Positions 34,901-49,900 of a stretch of DNA of 64,000 nt are shown here, piece by piece. Origin of the DNA: Vanessa cardui (lineage: Eukaryota; Arthropoda; Insecta; Lepidoptera; Nymphalidae); assembly GCF_905220365.1 (NCBI RefSeq), contig NC_061136.1, positions 12,813,702 through 12,877,701 on the forward strand. The letters are read 5' to 3'. Made by a program: the position numbers and the translations under genes. Under the pieces are notes generated by a model, which ran no database searches, was not told where the DNA came from, and saw only the letters and a list, made by a program, of their open reading frames with translations. The first letter of the stretch is position 1. Every line of letters begins with the position of its first letter.

Positions 34901-37900
34901 AGCAATTACACGGTCAACATTCTCGAAGAAACACCTCAGACGCTGTACTTCGATCAAGAGTTTGGATTCCATGATAAAGATTTGGTAAGATTAATCAATA
35001 TCGATAATTTTATTTCAACGTAACTCTGCCACATGTGAATCCATTGGAACAGCGTGGTCGAATATGCTTTAAACCTTCTCCTCAAAGGGAGGCCTTAGCT
35101 CAGCTATTCACAGGCTATTGCTGTTGTTGTTAATTTTATAGATATTGATCACATTTAACATAGATATAAAGCATATATTACTATTGGAAAGTGGAAGGGG
35201 AAATTGGCTAACTGATGGTAAGTGGCCACCACTGCCTACAGATGTCTGTGACGTAGGAAATATCGCCACTACATTACATCATCAAACTTGGGAAGTTGTA
35301 ATATATGATATCCCTTGTATCTATAATAAAATTGACACAATTACCCATCCATCCAATAGTACCAAGTATAGATCTATTCACTCACAAAGACGCCTCCACG
35401 TTAAATTATTATCAGTATAGATTAGTACGAGTGGCACTCGTGCATACAATAAGCTTAAGTGCGCATGAGTGACTAGATCTATATATATCACAAAATATTT
35501 TTTGTAGTTTTAATTTTCTAATGTAACTTTACGGGCAAAAATCTGATTAATACTATATTTTTCTATCAGGGTCAACATGCGCAATATAAAGTACACCTTG
35601 AAAGCGTATATCCCCCTGGAGCAGCTGAAGCGTTCTTTATTCAGCCTGAGGTTGGCTATCAGCGGCAGACCTTTATAATGGGCACATCTAACCACAGCAT
35701 GCTTGACTTCGAGATCCCGGAGTTTCAACATATCGAACTAAAGGTTAGCTGGTCATCATCATCTTTACTCGCGACTACGTTTATTTATAAGATGCAATAC
35801 TGATACTAAATATACTACAGACATCACAATACCAACTTTTAAAATTATCAGTGTTTCTTTACTATATTGCCCATGTATTATATACATAAGCCTTCCTCTC
35901 GAATCATTCTATCTATTAAAAAAACAACAGATCAAAATCCGTTGCGTAGTTTTAAAGATTTAAGCATACATAGGGATATAGGGACAGAGAAAGCGACTTT
36001 GTTTTTATACGATGGTGATTAACTATTGTTTATTTTTAATTACGTATTATAGGTGGTTGCTACAGATATGGATAAGCCAGAATTCGTTGGTGTCGCTACT
36101 GTTTTTATAAACTTAATCAATTGGAATGATGAATTGCCTATATTTGAAAATAGTATCCAAACTGTGAAATTTAAAGAAACTGAAGGTGAAGGATTCTTCG
36201 TAGCCGGCGTGCAAGCGCGTGACAGAGATATTGGGGATAAAGTGGTGTAAGTAGATGACTGGTCAGCATTCGATGTTGCCAATAATTGAATATTTTTTTA
36301 ACAAATAAATAAAATCAGTTTGGCTACGTTGCTAGTAAATCTAGTATATCTGACTCTAGTTACTCGCTTTACTATTTTAACTTAAGTTAAATTACATAAT
36401 TTTAATGAGAGCTAAATAAAATTAATCTTGAGACGAAATTTATAGGCACAGTATAATGGGAACAGCTCAGAACATTTTGAGGATAAACGAAGACACGGGA
36501 GACATTTATGTAGCTACTGACGAGGCGTTTGATTATCACAGACAGAATGAACTACTTGTTCAGGTGATTTATAATAATATTAATAAAGAACCGCTATTAT
36601 GCAACAACGATTAATTCTATTACAACAACAGCCTGTAATTTCCCACTGCTGGGCTAAAGGCCTCCTCTCCCTTTAAGGAGAAGGTTTGGAACATATTCCT
36701 CCACGCTGTTCCAATGCGGGTTGGTGGAATACACATGTGGCAGAATTTCTATGAAATTTGTCACATGCAGGTTTCCTCACGATGTTTTTCTTCGAGTACG
36801 AGATAAATTATAAAGAGTTTGAACCCGCAATCATCGGTTAAGATGCACGCGTTATAACCACTGGGCCATCTCGACTCATAAATTCTATTAAGCTGCCATA
36901 AATTGTTTACATCAAACAAACGTTTAGTAAAACTCTTAAAATATTCAGGTACGCGCTGAAGACACTTTGGGCGAGCCTTACAATGTTGCCACGTCACAAC
37001 TCGTGATTCAGCTTGAGGATGTCAACAACACACCACCGACCCTACGTCTCGTAAGTATTCCACCAAAAACCAATTTATTTCAAAATTGTACTTATTAATA
37101 TGAAAAAATGTGTGTTGAAAGTTATTTTTATTTTTTGTACATCATAATCATATGACCGTAGCCGAGAGGTACCCCACAAGTGGAAGAAAATGTTCCGGAA
37201 GGTTTCCCAATAACCCAGGAGTCGCAGAACATTACAGCCACGGATCCCGATACCACAGCTGACTTGCGCTTTGAAATAATTTGGGATACCTCCTACGCAA
37301 CAAAGCAAGGTCGAGAAACAGATAGTTCTCACTTCTATGGGTAAGACTTAATTACTTCCGGTACAGCTTACACTACATTAGATTAGTAATATTAACCACA
37401 GTCTGAAATAATCAAAATTTTTAGCTGTGTCGAAATCGAAACAGTGTACCCGAACCCAGACGAACGCGGTGTCGCCGTGGGGATGTTGTCTGTGAAAGAG
37501 ATCCGTCCCAACGTCACCATCGACTACGAGGAGTTTGAAGTGCTGTACCTCAGTGTGCGGGTCGTGGACAGCAACACGGAGATCGGACAAAACTACGACG
37601 AGTGTATGTATCGTATAATATGAGAAAAAATATAAAATCAGTTTCCAAAAACAGAACAAAGTGTGTAGATTAATCAACATAAAAATTGTTAACATTGAAT
37701 ACTGAAATATATACAAATTTGAATTAGAAATACCTAGTATTTAAAATTACTGGATAAATCTAGTGCGTGGAATGGTGGCAAGAATGAAAGCATTTGCACC
37801 AAACAAAAGAATATTTATATACTTGGTGGTGGGGCTTTGTGCAAGCCCGTCTGGGTAGGTACCACCCACTCATCAGTTATTCTACCGCCAAATAACAGAA

Positions 37901-40900
37901 CTCAGTATTGTTGTGTTCCAGTTTGAAGGGTGAGTGAGCCAGTGTAACTACAGGCACAAGGGACATAACATCTTAGTTCCCAAGGTTGGTGGCACATTGA
38001 CGATGTAAGGAATAGTTAATATTTCTTACAGCTTCATTGTGATGGTGACCACTTACCATCAGATGGCCTATATGCTCGTCCACCAAGCTATACCATAAAA
38101 AAAAATTATACACAGTATATATTATTACTCTTTTGTAACTTTATTACCTAGTAATATTGTAGGCCTATTCTGTAAATTATTTAGAAAAATATTCGATCTA
38201 TCATCATCCTGCTCTCTCGTCTACAGTAACGTACACGATCACGATAGTGGATATGAACGACAACGCCCCCCAGTGGGTGAGCGGCTCACTGACCCAAGTG
38301 CTGAGAGTGCGAGAGAACTCCGCGACTAACACCATTATCGGTTCCGTGCAAGCCACTGATATTGATGGTCCGCTCTATAACCAAGTTCGGTACACTATAC
38401 GGTGAGTTTTAAATACGAGTACCTACTCGATTTATTTTGCTAACCCTACTTATGATGAATTTTTATTAAGGCGATTATAATCTGTGGCGTAGCTATCGTG
38501 GGGCCAGGAAGTGCAGTGCACCAGGGCCCCAGAGTTCAGGGGCCCTCTAAAATAAAACTGAGCTGAGCTTGAGCTTCTGTAGCTAGAAAATCACGCAAAA
38601 TATATCTTATTTGGTATCATTAATTTATTAGTTAAAGAGGGATGGGAAAGAGGAGATAAAAGCCCGATTCTTTTTCTATGCACCGGGGCCCTTTCTCATC
38701 TAGCTACGCCACAGATTATAATAAGCGATTTTATCACAAATACTAAATTATTATCTCACCAATAATCTCTTCAGTCCTAAAGAAGGTACACCAGATGATC
38801 TAGTGAAGATTGACTTCCGCTCGGGTCAGATAGAAGTGGACCGTGATGGAGCTATCGATGCTGATACTCCACCTCGATACAATCTCTATTACACTGTGGT
38901 TGCAAGTGACAAGTGCTCCGAGGAAGATGACAGTGACTGTCCACCAGACATAACATACTGGGAAACTGAAGGAGATGTGAGTATGTTTCCTAAATGTAAT
39001 AATGTATAATGTAATAAATTATTATTGTTATTCGTTATATCTTTATTAATGGAAAAAAGCCATCCGATGATATTATGATATCGTATATATTATACACGTA
39101 TAATACAAAATCAATCAGTCAATGCATCACAAATATTGGATTCGCCATTCCTGTATCTGTGAAATGTTAGGTACATGTCATTCATTATATGTCTCGTAAT
39201 AACAAAAACAAATTGGTCCGGTCGTTTCTAGTGATTTTACAACAACAACAGCCTATAAAGTTCTCACTGCTAGCTTAAGGCCTCCTCTCCCTTTTGAGCA
39301 GAAGGTTTGGAACATATTCCAACACGCCGTGCAATGCCGGTTGGTGGAATCAGAAATTCTGGAATTTCTATGAAATTAGACACATGCAGGTTTACTCACG
39401 ATGATTTTCTTTCGCCGAGCACGAGATGAATTATAAACACAAATTAAGCACATGAATGGTGCTTGCCTGGCTTTGAACTCGCGATAATCCGTTAAGATGC
39501 ACGCATTCTAACCACTCTGCCATCTCGGCTCGGCATTTTATGACGCTTATTTTGTATTTCATAAAGTTTAAAATTATTTATAAGCGAATCAAATATATAA
39601 CTACTGAAGGTTTTGGATTTAAAATGTAGGTATGTCTTATGACACATTTCATGCATTGCAGATATCAATACAAATAATTGACACAAATAACAAAAATCCC
39701 ATGGCGAGAATCGACAGGTTCAATACGACCGTGTACTTGTACGAGAACGCGAAATCTGGCGACGAAGTGGTCGTTATTAAGTCTGAAGATCTTGACAGAG
39801 ACGGTAATACATTTCATTTGGAACACTGAAAATTAGTTGTGAAATCACAATTTATTACTATTATTTTTATACTAGAAGTAGAATATTAGTAAAAAAACAA
39901 ATTTAAGTAATACTATTCGATAACTTACACAGATAAACAATTGCGTTTCTTAACCTTTAAACATATACATAAAACTATAATACTGTTGAAAAATTAAAAC
40001 ATGTCATAATCGTATTTATTCGATGATTTGCTTCTCACTATAATTGTCCTATATTTCACAATCGTTTATTGTGAGCGATTTTAACGAGTGTCAAATTCTA
40101 CTCTTTCAACCTAACATTAAAAATACGTATTGTTAAATCTGCAACAGAAATGTACAACACGGTGAGCTACCAGATCAACTATGCGGTGAACCAGCGTCTG
40201 CGCGACTTTTTCGCCGTCGATTTGGATTCGGGGCGCGTGTATGTGGACCTCACGACGGACGAGAGCCTCGACCGCGACGGCGACGAGCCCACGCACAGGA
40301 TCTTCCTCACTCTAATCGATAACTTTTACTCGGAAGGCGGTATGTTTCATAGTCCTAATTTATCATTTACTAGCGACGCGCCCCGGCTTCGCACAGATGC
40401 AACGCTGATACTGATTATAATACAGAATGTCTTACAACATTCTTCTAAAAACAGTGTTTCTTTAGTATGTTATGCATGTATTAGCAGCATGGTAATTCTG
40501 AATTAGTGGGCACGTATCTTCCTTCGGTTCTGACATGATAGGGTACCTCAAGCAAAATAAACTATCTCGAAGCACTTGGATCCAAATTAAATTTATTTTA
40601 AATACCACAATTAGATCAGATATAGATAGCGCTTCTCGAACAAACACGTCCGTTCGGGGTCCTTCCTTCGGGGAACTTCCAAAATCAGCGTGAGCTCCCT
40701 TCCGACGGCCGCATCCAAGCGTGACTCGGTGTGACGTCACGCTTGCGTTCGATTGGCTTTATTCTCCTACCCGCGTTCTGTCGGACTCGATTCTAATCAA
40801 AACATAAGCTTACTCAGATTTTAATCATAACGCTATATTTTAATAGAAAAACCTAATTTATTTTTAAGTTAATAGAGCTAATTAGATATCTATCAAATAA

Positions 40901-43900
40901 AAGAAAAAAAATCATTAATTTATTCTGCGAAACTAAAGAAAACTTTCAGCCCTCTAAAGGCAAGTGGATTTCTTTTGACTAAAACAATAATATAATTCAC
41001 AAATACAGATGGCAACAGAAATCAGAACACCACGGAAATTGAGGTGATATTGCTCGACATAAACGACAACGCACCAGAGCTGCCATCGAGAGACCAGCTG
41101 TCCTGGTCGATCTCAGAGAACTTCAAAGAGGTAGGCAGTGATTGAAGGTTTTATGTAAAATTCTAGTAAATGTTTATTATCAAAACAAGCAAAGACCAAA
41201 ATCAACAAGTATTTTTATAGTAAACAAAAACACAAACAACAACAACAGCCTGTAAATTCCCACTGCTGGGCTAAAGGCCTCCTCTCCCTTTAAGGAGAAG
41301 GTTTAGAACATATTCCACCACGCTGTTCCAATGCGGGTTGGTGGAATACACATGTGGCACAATTTCTATGAAATTTGTCACATGCAGGTTTCCTCACGAT
41401 GTTTTCCTTCACCGCTGAGCACGAGATTAATTATAAAGTCAAATTAAGCACAGAATCAGTAGTGCTTGCCTGGGTTTGAACCCGCAATCATCGGTTAAGA
41501 TGCACGCGTTCTAACCACTGGGCCATCTCGACTCATTTTTATAGTATTCAGTTTTAATTCATTACTAAATATTAAATTATTTCTTTTTTAATGACACATC
41601 TTATGCTAGCATATTACTTGGTGGTAGGGCTTTGTGCAAGCCCGTCTGGGTAAGTACCACCCACTCATCAGTTATTCTACCGCCAAATAATAGTACTCAG
41701 TATTGTTGTGTTCCGGTTTGAAGGGTGAGTGAGCCTGTGTAACTAAAGGCACAAGGGACATAACATCTTAGTTCCCAAGGTTGGTGGCACATTGACGATG
41801 TAAGGAATAGTTAATATTTCTTACAGCGTCATTGTCTATGGGTGATGGTGACCACTTACAATCAGATGGCCCATATACTCGTCCGCCAACCTATACAGAA
41901 AAATTATTGACTTCGGCAAGAAATTCATAAAAAAATATTATTTATTACAAAAAGAGAGCTTAATGGATGCCTTTTAATCTTCACAGGGGGAAAAACTATC
42001 TCCATATATTCACGCACGAGATCGCGACGAACCAAATACTGACAACTCCCGCGTCGGCTACGAGATCAGAGACCTCGCGATCACCAATAGGGACATCCCC
42101 ATTCCAGACCTCTTCAAAATTGTACACATCTTTCAATCCGGCAATTTTTATAATGTCTCTGCAGAATTGGAGGCGACCATGGACCTAAGAGGATACTGGG
42201 GAACCTACAACATTGAAATACGAGTAAGTGTATTAATTTAGTATTTCATATGGTTTTTTAATACATAATGTTCGTGGGATACAAGCCTAAAGTCACAAAA
42301 AAAATGTTATACAATATAAGTAATATACGTGTTGAATTTTCTTGAATTAAGTCAATTATGTAAGGATCTTGTTAAGAAATGTCTATAAATCCACAATGAT
42401 TGTGATAGTAAAAATTATAACCTTAATTAAAATAATCCTGAACACTTTAAACTTTCGCGCTACTTAATACACACTTCAATTCTAGATTTACATTACTTTT
42501 TACATTACGTTCCTTTATTCAATATAAAAGCATACACACATACTTATTAACTGTAAAATTAAATACTACCACCGGCTCGGAAAAGAAAATACCCTGACCT
42601 GAGAAGATCCGGCAAAACTTTGCGGATCTTTTTTGGTCAATTTATATTATTTACAAATATTCAATATGAAAGGAAATGGATAAAAAATCTTACTTTGTGT
42701 AAGTACAATAAGTGATATAATTTTTAACAGGCGTTCGACCACGGAGACCCGCCACTGCATTCAGAAGAAAAGTACGAATTGATCGTCCGACCGTACAACT
42801 TCCACGCACCCGTATTCGTTTTTCCAAAGGATGGTACCAGCATTCGCCTAGCAAGGGTGGGTAGGTTGTGCTTTATTTTGTCCGAATTATTATCCTTAAA
42901 CTTAAACTTTACAAGACGTTGCGGAAATTGATCAAACTGACTTTTAATTGCCAAGCTATATTATGCAAATGTCGTTTTGACAGTACTAAATTCTCCAACA
43001 TTTAATTATTTATTTATAGTCATTACTTGTACTTACTCTGTGATCGATGGTAATAGGAACGTGCTGTGAGCAATGGCTTGTTGGTGCTGGTGACTGGCGA
43101 CTTCCTGGACCGTATTCAAGCTACGGATGAGGATGGGCTTCATGCTGGCACACTTAGCTTCGAGATCACCGGAGATGGTGAGGCTGTAAATTATTTTATT
43201 CCCTAGAAAAGTTTTCAGATCCGTATAGTACGACACAACTTAGTTGTCGCATCGGCAAAATTCGTAAAACCGATCACATCCGAATTGAGTACGCTATCCC
43301 AAATTATCAATATTTATTTCTCATGCGAATATGATCGTTACACAAACGTAATAACTTGTAATATCATATGACGATTATGTTTAAAAAAATAATTAATATA
43401 CGCGATTCAAATCCGTTATAATTAGTTTTATTTAAATATCATATGACCTAATATATTCGTCAATTTGACACGCCGATTTACATGCACTTGCTTTCTCGAA
43501 TAGCGTCCAATGGCGTGATAGGGAGCTATTTCTATTGGTCGTGTAAATCGGCAGTAATCGGCTTTTTTTTTCATTCCATTGCATTTTCCGATGCTACATC
43601 TAATTTGTGTCGCACTATATCTCTTTTAAAAATCTAACTTGAATGACAGGTCAACTTGAGTAAAAGTTACATTATGATGACTTTTATATTCCTCACTTAA
43701 GAAATTTTATCTAAATCCAACAGATTAAATTAATAAAAGGCTTTAATCTTATCAGATGCAGCTTCAGAGTACTTCCAAATTGTAAGCGACGGTGAGAACC
43801 AGGGCACGCTTATTTTAAGAGAACTCTTCGCCGAAACTATCAGAGAGTTTCAGGTAAATAAAAAAAGTCTAATTTTCCAATTTTTCACGAAGTTTTAAGA

Positions 43901-46900
43901 ATCGTTTTATTATTTAAAAACACTGAACTGTGAAGCAGAGATAAGATTTTAGGGTGGGTTGCTGTACTTTGTCCTCATACTAATTAACTAGCTCAAAGTA
44001 TTATTCTTTTTGCAAAATAAAGAAAAAAATGGTATGGTACGTTTTATGTTTAGAAACGTGTTTTGATGAACAGACCCTAATATTGTTTGGGCGAAAAGTC
44101 TCCAATATATAATACTAGCTTTAAAAGAAAAGTATATAATATGAATAAGATCAATAATACGAGTCTCAATACACTTATTTTATTTAAATTAACAGATTCG
44201 TATCCGTGCGACTGATGGTGGTACGGAGCCAGGCCCGCTGTTCACAGAGGTGGTGCTGTCAGTGGTATTCGTGCCCACTCAAGGCGAACCTACTTTCCAA
44301 ACCAACGCTGTCACCGTCGCCTTTGTTGGTAAGAAAATTCTCAAGTTTGAGTTCAATTTGGTTATAAAACTACGAAATATATGTATTTTAAGTGAGACAG
44401 ACGCCTTACTATTTCCATATTATACTATAATTTGTAAGGAATTTCATATTATTTTGCGAAATTTACAAAAATTCTCAACAACTTAATCAAACCGCTAATC
44501 CACTTCAAGAACATATTACCATAAATATAATATTCAATGTAACTCTTTTTGAAAGAATAACAAACATGACAGTAATTTTTTATTTCAGAGAAGGAAGTTG
44601 GTTTAACTGAGGAAAACGAACTCCCGCTCGCTGAGGATCCGAAGAATTATCTCTGCAACGATGATTGCCATGAAATATTTTATCGCATAATTAGTAAGTA
44701 TTTTTAAACTACATTTATAAATTTTATCTTTACATTATTTATATCCTCAGTAAAAAAGTATATATATAGTACTATAACATGTATAATGGGTACTAGAACT
44801 TATTTACAAGTGATAAGCATAAGGTTTCAGTTTCTTTTTACGTACAATTGATTTTTACGCAATCGATAGATTTAATATTTTATAATTATAAAAATAAAAA
44901 CTGCAAAGTGTCCTATAACTACTCATTTCGTAATCATTATAATTTTTTTCACACATTCATTTAAACGTGTTCTATCTGACAGGTGGCAACGACGAAGGTT
45001 ACTTCGCACTGGATTCCGTCAAAAATATCCTGTCACTTAACAAGGAGCTGGACCGCAGTGAGAGTGAGACTCACGTTCTACAAATCGCGGCCTCCAACTC
45101 TAAAGAGGGCACTACCCCCCTTGGAAGTTCTATCCTTACCGTGACCGTCACTGTAAGTGTCATAGCATGAATATTTTACTTATTCTTGTGATCGTCTATA
45201 TTCTAAAACATATCAGAAAACGGTAAGATTGGATTTGACCCGAATAATCTTGAAGTTGAAGTCTTGGTAGTAGGGCTTTGTGTGAGCCCGTCTGGGTAGG
45301 TACTACCCACTTATCAGTTATTCTACCGCCAAATAACAGTATTCAGTATTGTTGTGTTCCGATTTGAAGGTTGAGTGAGCCAGTGTAACTACAGGCACAA
45401 GGGACATAACATCTTAGTTCCCAAGTTTGGTGGCACATTGACGATGTAAGGAATAGTTAATATTTCTCACTTCTTCATTGTCTATGGGTGATGGTGACCA
45501 CTTACCATCAGGTGGCCCATATGCTCGTCCGCCGACCTATACCATAAAAAATATAATATTACTGACACAGATTGAAATTAAGTAGTTATAAAAAACCTTG
45601 AGACTTTTTATTCTTCTCGTTTGCCTTAGTTAAATAATCCAGAATTAAATAAGCATTCAAAAACCGTAAAAATTAATTATATAATAAGCCCTTCGTACCC
45701 ATCTTAATAATTCTAGATCAACAATTTAACTTACTTATATACGTTGGTTTCCTCCAATACAAAAAATAAGCATGTCATTAAGTGTGTAGATTAAAATACT
45801 TCGAATTCAACGTTCAAGTCTAAATTACAAAATTTCAATTGGATTTCCGTTTTGTTTTCTTTTTATAATTTTACTAAATCATATACTGCCAAATAGACAT
45901 TTTAGATTAGTTTACGCAGACACATGTAAAAATAGGTATAAACAACACAGTTGCGTAGTCTCTTTTGATAGTGGCTATGTCGAAATAATTGAAGGCATGT
46001 CATCATCACCATCATACTAAAAGAAAAACTATTTTTCAGGTCAGAGAAGCAAACCCACGACCATATTTCGTCCGAAAACTCTACACGGCTGGCATATCAA
46101 CGCTGGACACAATCAATAGAGAACTATTGACAGTACAGGTAATAATGTTTATCTAAATTAATTGCAATAGTAAATTATTACAAAAGGTTTTTTTAATTAG
46201 TTACTCAAAAGTATGCAGTCAGCTTTATCTAGAAAAGGGATTGTAGCATCACATCTGCACGCCATCATTACATCGTAAATCACTCCATAGACCACTCCAA
46301 ATAATAACATAACACATTTATGCACAAAAAACTTTGTATTGGAGTTGTTTTGTTAACGAAACTTTTGTATATATACCCGAAACATTTTTCTAATAAACAT
46401 TCTACAATCCTGCTCACTAAAAAGCAGTCGTTTTGTTATACGCCACGCACCCCCTACATTGCTCAGCGCCTCTAAACTGGTGACCCCGTGCAAGCACGCT
46501 GAAAAACCCGAGCAACACAACGAAGACTCACAAGCGAGGAAACTAGAAGCTGGAAAAGCTCTGCTAAATTTCTGCTAAAGCTCTGCCAGTTTACCCGTGG
46601 ATTCACTGTACAAATGCCTTTAATAATGGAAGGCCAGAATACCCAAGCCTTACCAAAAACTGTACTACCTGCATCAGAGGTATCAAGTATAGCACTATCA
46701 TTGCGGATACCTCCATTCCGGCGGGACAACCCTCGTTTGTGGTACCTAAGCTTTGAGGTCGTAACCGAAAAATTTGAAAGGAGTCAAGCTTAGCTTACTC
46801 AGATGTTCCTAGTACATTTAGAGAAAACAGATATGGAACAAATATCTGATATTCTGTTCAACGTACCAGAGGACCAGCAATACGAGGCTATCAAAAAAAG

Positions 46901-49900
46901 ACTTATATCCATATACGAAGAGTCAGACTGCAAACAATTTTCAAAACTACTCGCTGAAGTGGAACTACAAGACCAGAAGCCAACACAACTGCTTACACGC
47001 ATGGTAGGCTTAGTAAGAGATAAGGTATCAGACTCTACATTACACATATTGTGGACTAAGTTGCTACCAGCTCACGTTCGCTGCGTAATCGCCGTCAGCG
47101 AAACCTTCAGCTCCAAGATCACTCTAGAAGAGTTAGCCTTGCTCGCTGATAAAATAATGGAGCAAACTATATATAGCAGCCGTTTCAAGTAAACCTCCAA
47201 CCACTGTATCTTCATACCAAACCGACAGACAATTTTTTATAAACGAAATCAACAAATTGTTACTCAAGGTCGCAGAATTAGGAATGCAACATAATCAACG
47301 ATTCGGATCCCGTCAACGTAGATCATCTCAACAACGTTCCCGCGCGCGATCAGAATCACTATCGCCATTATGTTACTACCACCGTCGATTCGGAAGCCTC
47401 GCAAGACGATGTACCACTCCGTGCAGCTATAAGATACAAACATCGGAAAACTAGTTGAACGCTGGTAGCAGCGGAAATCAACACGAGAAACGATACAAGC
47501 TCCGTTAGATACCACCTTACACAATAACAAGAAGCGAGATAAAATATTAATGCAGTGGAACAACAAATCATACCAAAAATTCGAAGCGTTTAACCATGGC
47601 ATTCAGCTGTACTCGTAATATTCAGCGACGCCTCCGACAACTCAGCTGGAGCTGTATTACAACAATGCCCCAATGAAAAATGGCAACCAACCGGCTACTT
47701 TTCAAAAAAAATATTCAACATATGACTGTGAATTACTAGCCATCTATATGGCAGTGAAACACTTCCGTACAATATTCGAAAGACGCCAAATAATAATATT
47801 TACCAACCACAAGTCACTTATATTCGCTATGAACAAGACGCGATCTACAAACGCACGCGGCAATTATTATTCATCAGTGAATTTATTACCGATATACGTT
47901 ACATGAACGGTAAAGAAAATAGCAAGAAAATAGTCGCCAACGCAACATAGAAACAATGAACTCTCCAACTACTCCAAACTACCAAGAAATAACAAACGTG
48001 CAAGAAAAAGATAACAATATACAACAATTATTTGTACAAAACAATTTATAGCTGCAAAAAATTAATCTACTGAAGTACCGTACCGAAGTACAGTGTAAGT
48101 ACAGTACCGAAGAGATACATAAATACAGTAGTATACACAAAATAAGTTATCCCGATACACGAACGACTTGCATACTGATATGGCAAAAAATACACAATGA
48201 ATACTGACATCGCGCAATGAACAAAACCTTGTATTAATTGCCAGCAGCAGCAAAGCAAAATACAACACCAGACATGTAATCCGATTCATTCATTCCCGCC
48301 AACCGAACGTTTTCAACAAGTGCACGTCGATACAATCGGACCTCTCCCTACAACCGTTCAAGGTTATCGGTATCTAATAACTGAGATTTTTTCTACGGGA
48401 ATAATATCAGCACGCCATCATTTCTCCGTAAATCACACCATAGGCCATTTCAAGCGCATACCTCATTCATGTACAAAAAACTGTGTATTGTAAATAGATT
48501 ATAGGCTCTGGAATGGGTCGTTTTGCTACCGAAACTATTGTATATACACCCGAAACATTTATTTAATAAAAGATTCATTCATTTCATTCCACAATCCTGC
48601 TCAATACAAAGCAGTCGTTTTATTACATTTTTGTCACCAAAACTTTTGTATATATACAATATACAAACGTTTTTCTAATAAATATTCTGCCACAGTTATT
48701 ATTCTGCCACGCACCTCATTGTTGTCCAGCTCCTCTAAAGGTTTACAAGAGCGAACTTTTACTTCCCCAAGTAATAGCGCCGCCTCTACATCGGACTTCA
48801 GTCAAGATTATTATTAAGAAATAAACATTATAAAAAATAGATTTATATGAATACTAATATATGAATACTATTTAATATCTTTTACCGACCTTGTTACCAC
48901 TGCAGTCGATTCACGCCAGCTTGTTGATGTCATCTACACTGATTTTAGTAAAGCATTCGATAAGGTCCCTCATACTATATTACTCAAAAAGTTATCCGAA
49001 TATGGTATCCTCGGTCGTTTGCTTGACTGGTTCAAATCCTACCTTGACAATAGGGAATCCGTAATAGTAGTTAATGGATATGAATCTAAACCATTTAAAA
49101 CACTTTCTGGAGTACCACAAGGGTCTCATTTAGGTCCTATATTATTTAACATATTCATTAACGACATATGCGACTGTTTCTGTAATTCTAATTATTTCTT
49201 ATTTGCTGACGATCTTAAATTTCTTCGTATCATCTCCTCCTCCAACGACGTTGAGTTGCTCCAATGCGATTAAAATCGATTAAGTAACTGGTGTGACAAA
49301 AATGGAATGAGTCTCAATGTTAGCAAGTGTCATCTGGTCAGTTTCAGCAGATTGAAATCCACTCCACAAAGATCATATATACTTAAAAATATCTGTTTAC
49401 GAGAATTGACTGAGATTCGTGATCTAGGCATCATTATTGACAAAAAATTACGTTTTCACACTCATATTGATTCCATTTGTTCAAAGGGATTTAAAAGTCT
49501 TGGTTTCATTTTACGCAATTGTAGTGATCTGAAAAATCCTTCGACTTTGATCACATTGTACAACGCTTTTGTCCGTAGTGGTCTTGAGTATGGCAGTGTA
49601 GTCTGGAACCCGCACTACGATGTTTACGTCAAAAGGTTGGAAAGCATTCAAAAACGTTTCTTATCTCATCTCTGCTTTAAATTCGGCTTAGCAAAAAAAC
49701 TCCCTAATTACAAAGATCGAATAGCCTTATTCAAAATGAACACCCTTGCCGATCGAAGACGCTTACTGGACAACATGTTTATCTATAAACTAATTAATGG
49801 CACTTTGGATTGTCCAGACTTATTATCGCGGATACATATTTCTGCACCTTCCAAGTCATTACGCACTAGCAAACGCACGATTTTTTCAGAGCATATGTCT

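Larger units (their letters stand above)
28929..35743 (+). other. CAD1: Cadherin exons 1-9: signal peptide, cadherin repeats 1 to 4 (part)
   Basis: Exons: 28929-28995, 30907-30978, 31249-31398, 31805-31913, 32498-32645, 32867-33103, 33813-34008, 34689-34984, 35570-35743. Exon 1 is the signal peptide. Exons 2-3 are a Pro-rich lead-in with Cys residues (DRCAYMTN, REDVCMGEYF). Repeat 1 ends NIDDNPP in exon 5, repeat 2 near VENVEHRPPRW in exon 7 and repeat 3 at DVNDQYPEP in exon 8. Intron 1 (1.9 kb) carries REP-A, REP-D and a strong hairpin. Confidence 0.9.
36053..39803 (+). other. CAD1: Cadherin exons 10-17: cadherin repeats 4 (part) to 8 (part)
   Basis: Exons: 36053-36246, 36446-36563, 36949-37050, 37162-37340, 37425-37603, 38227-38401, 38775-38976, 39662-39803. 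Repeat ends: NWNDELPIF (exon 10), DVNNTPPTL (exon 12), DMNDNAPQW (exon 15) and DTNNKNP (exon 17). Exon 17 opens with ISIQIIDTNNKN at about residue 867, matching in place and sequence the repeat-7 toxin-binding motif reported for the Manduca homologue. Introns hold two SINE-B copies, REP-A and an hAT-like MITE. Confidence 0.9.
40148..46138 (+). other. CAD1: Cadherin exons 18-27: cadherin repeats 8 (part) to 12 (part)
   Basis: Exons: 40148-40339, 41009-41130, 41987-42223, 42731-42856, 43057-43177, 43756-43853, 44196-44328, 44589-44693, 44983-45152, 46040-46138. DINDNAPEL closes repeat 8 (exon 19). Exons 26-27 join to give SSILTVTVTVREANPRP at the end of repeat 11, the second published toxin-binding region. 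Introns hold SINE-B, two REP-A copies and MITE M1 copy 2. Confidence 0.9.

Noticed and set aside
35145..35420. 91-codon frame in cadherin intron 8
   Set aside because: It overlaps a degenerate REP-A-like stretch and the M2 MITE; not coding.
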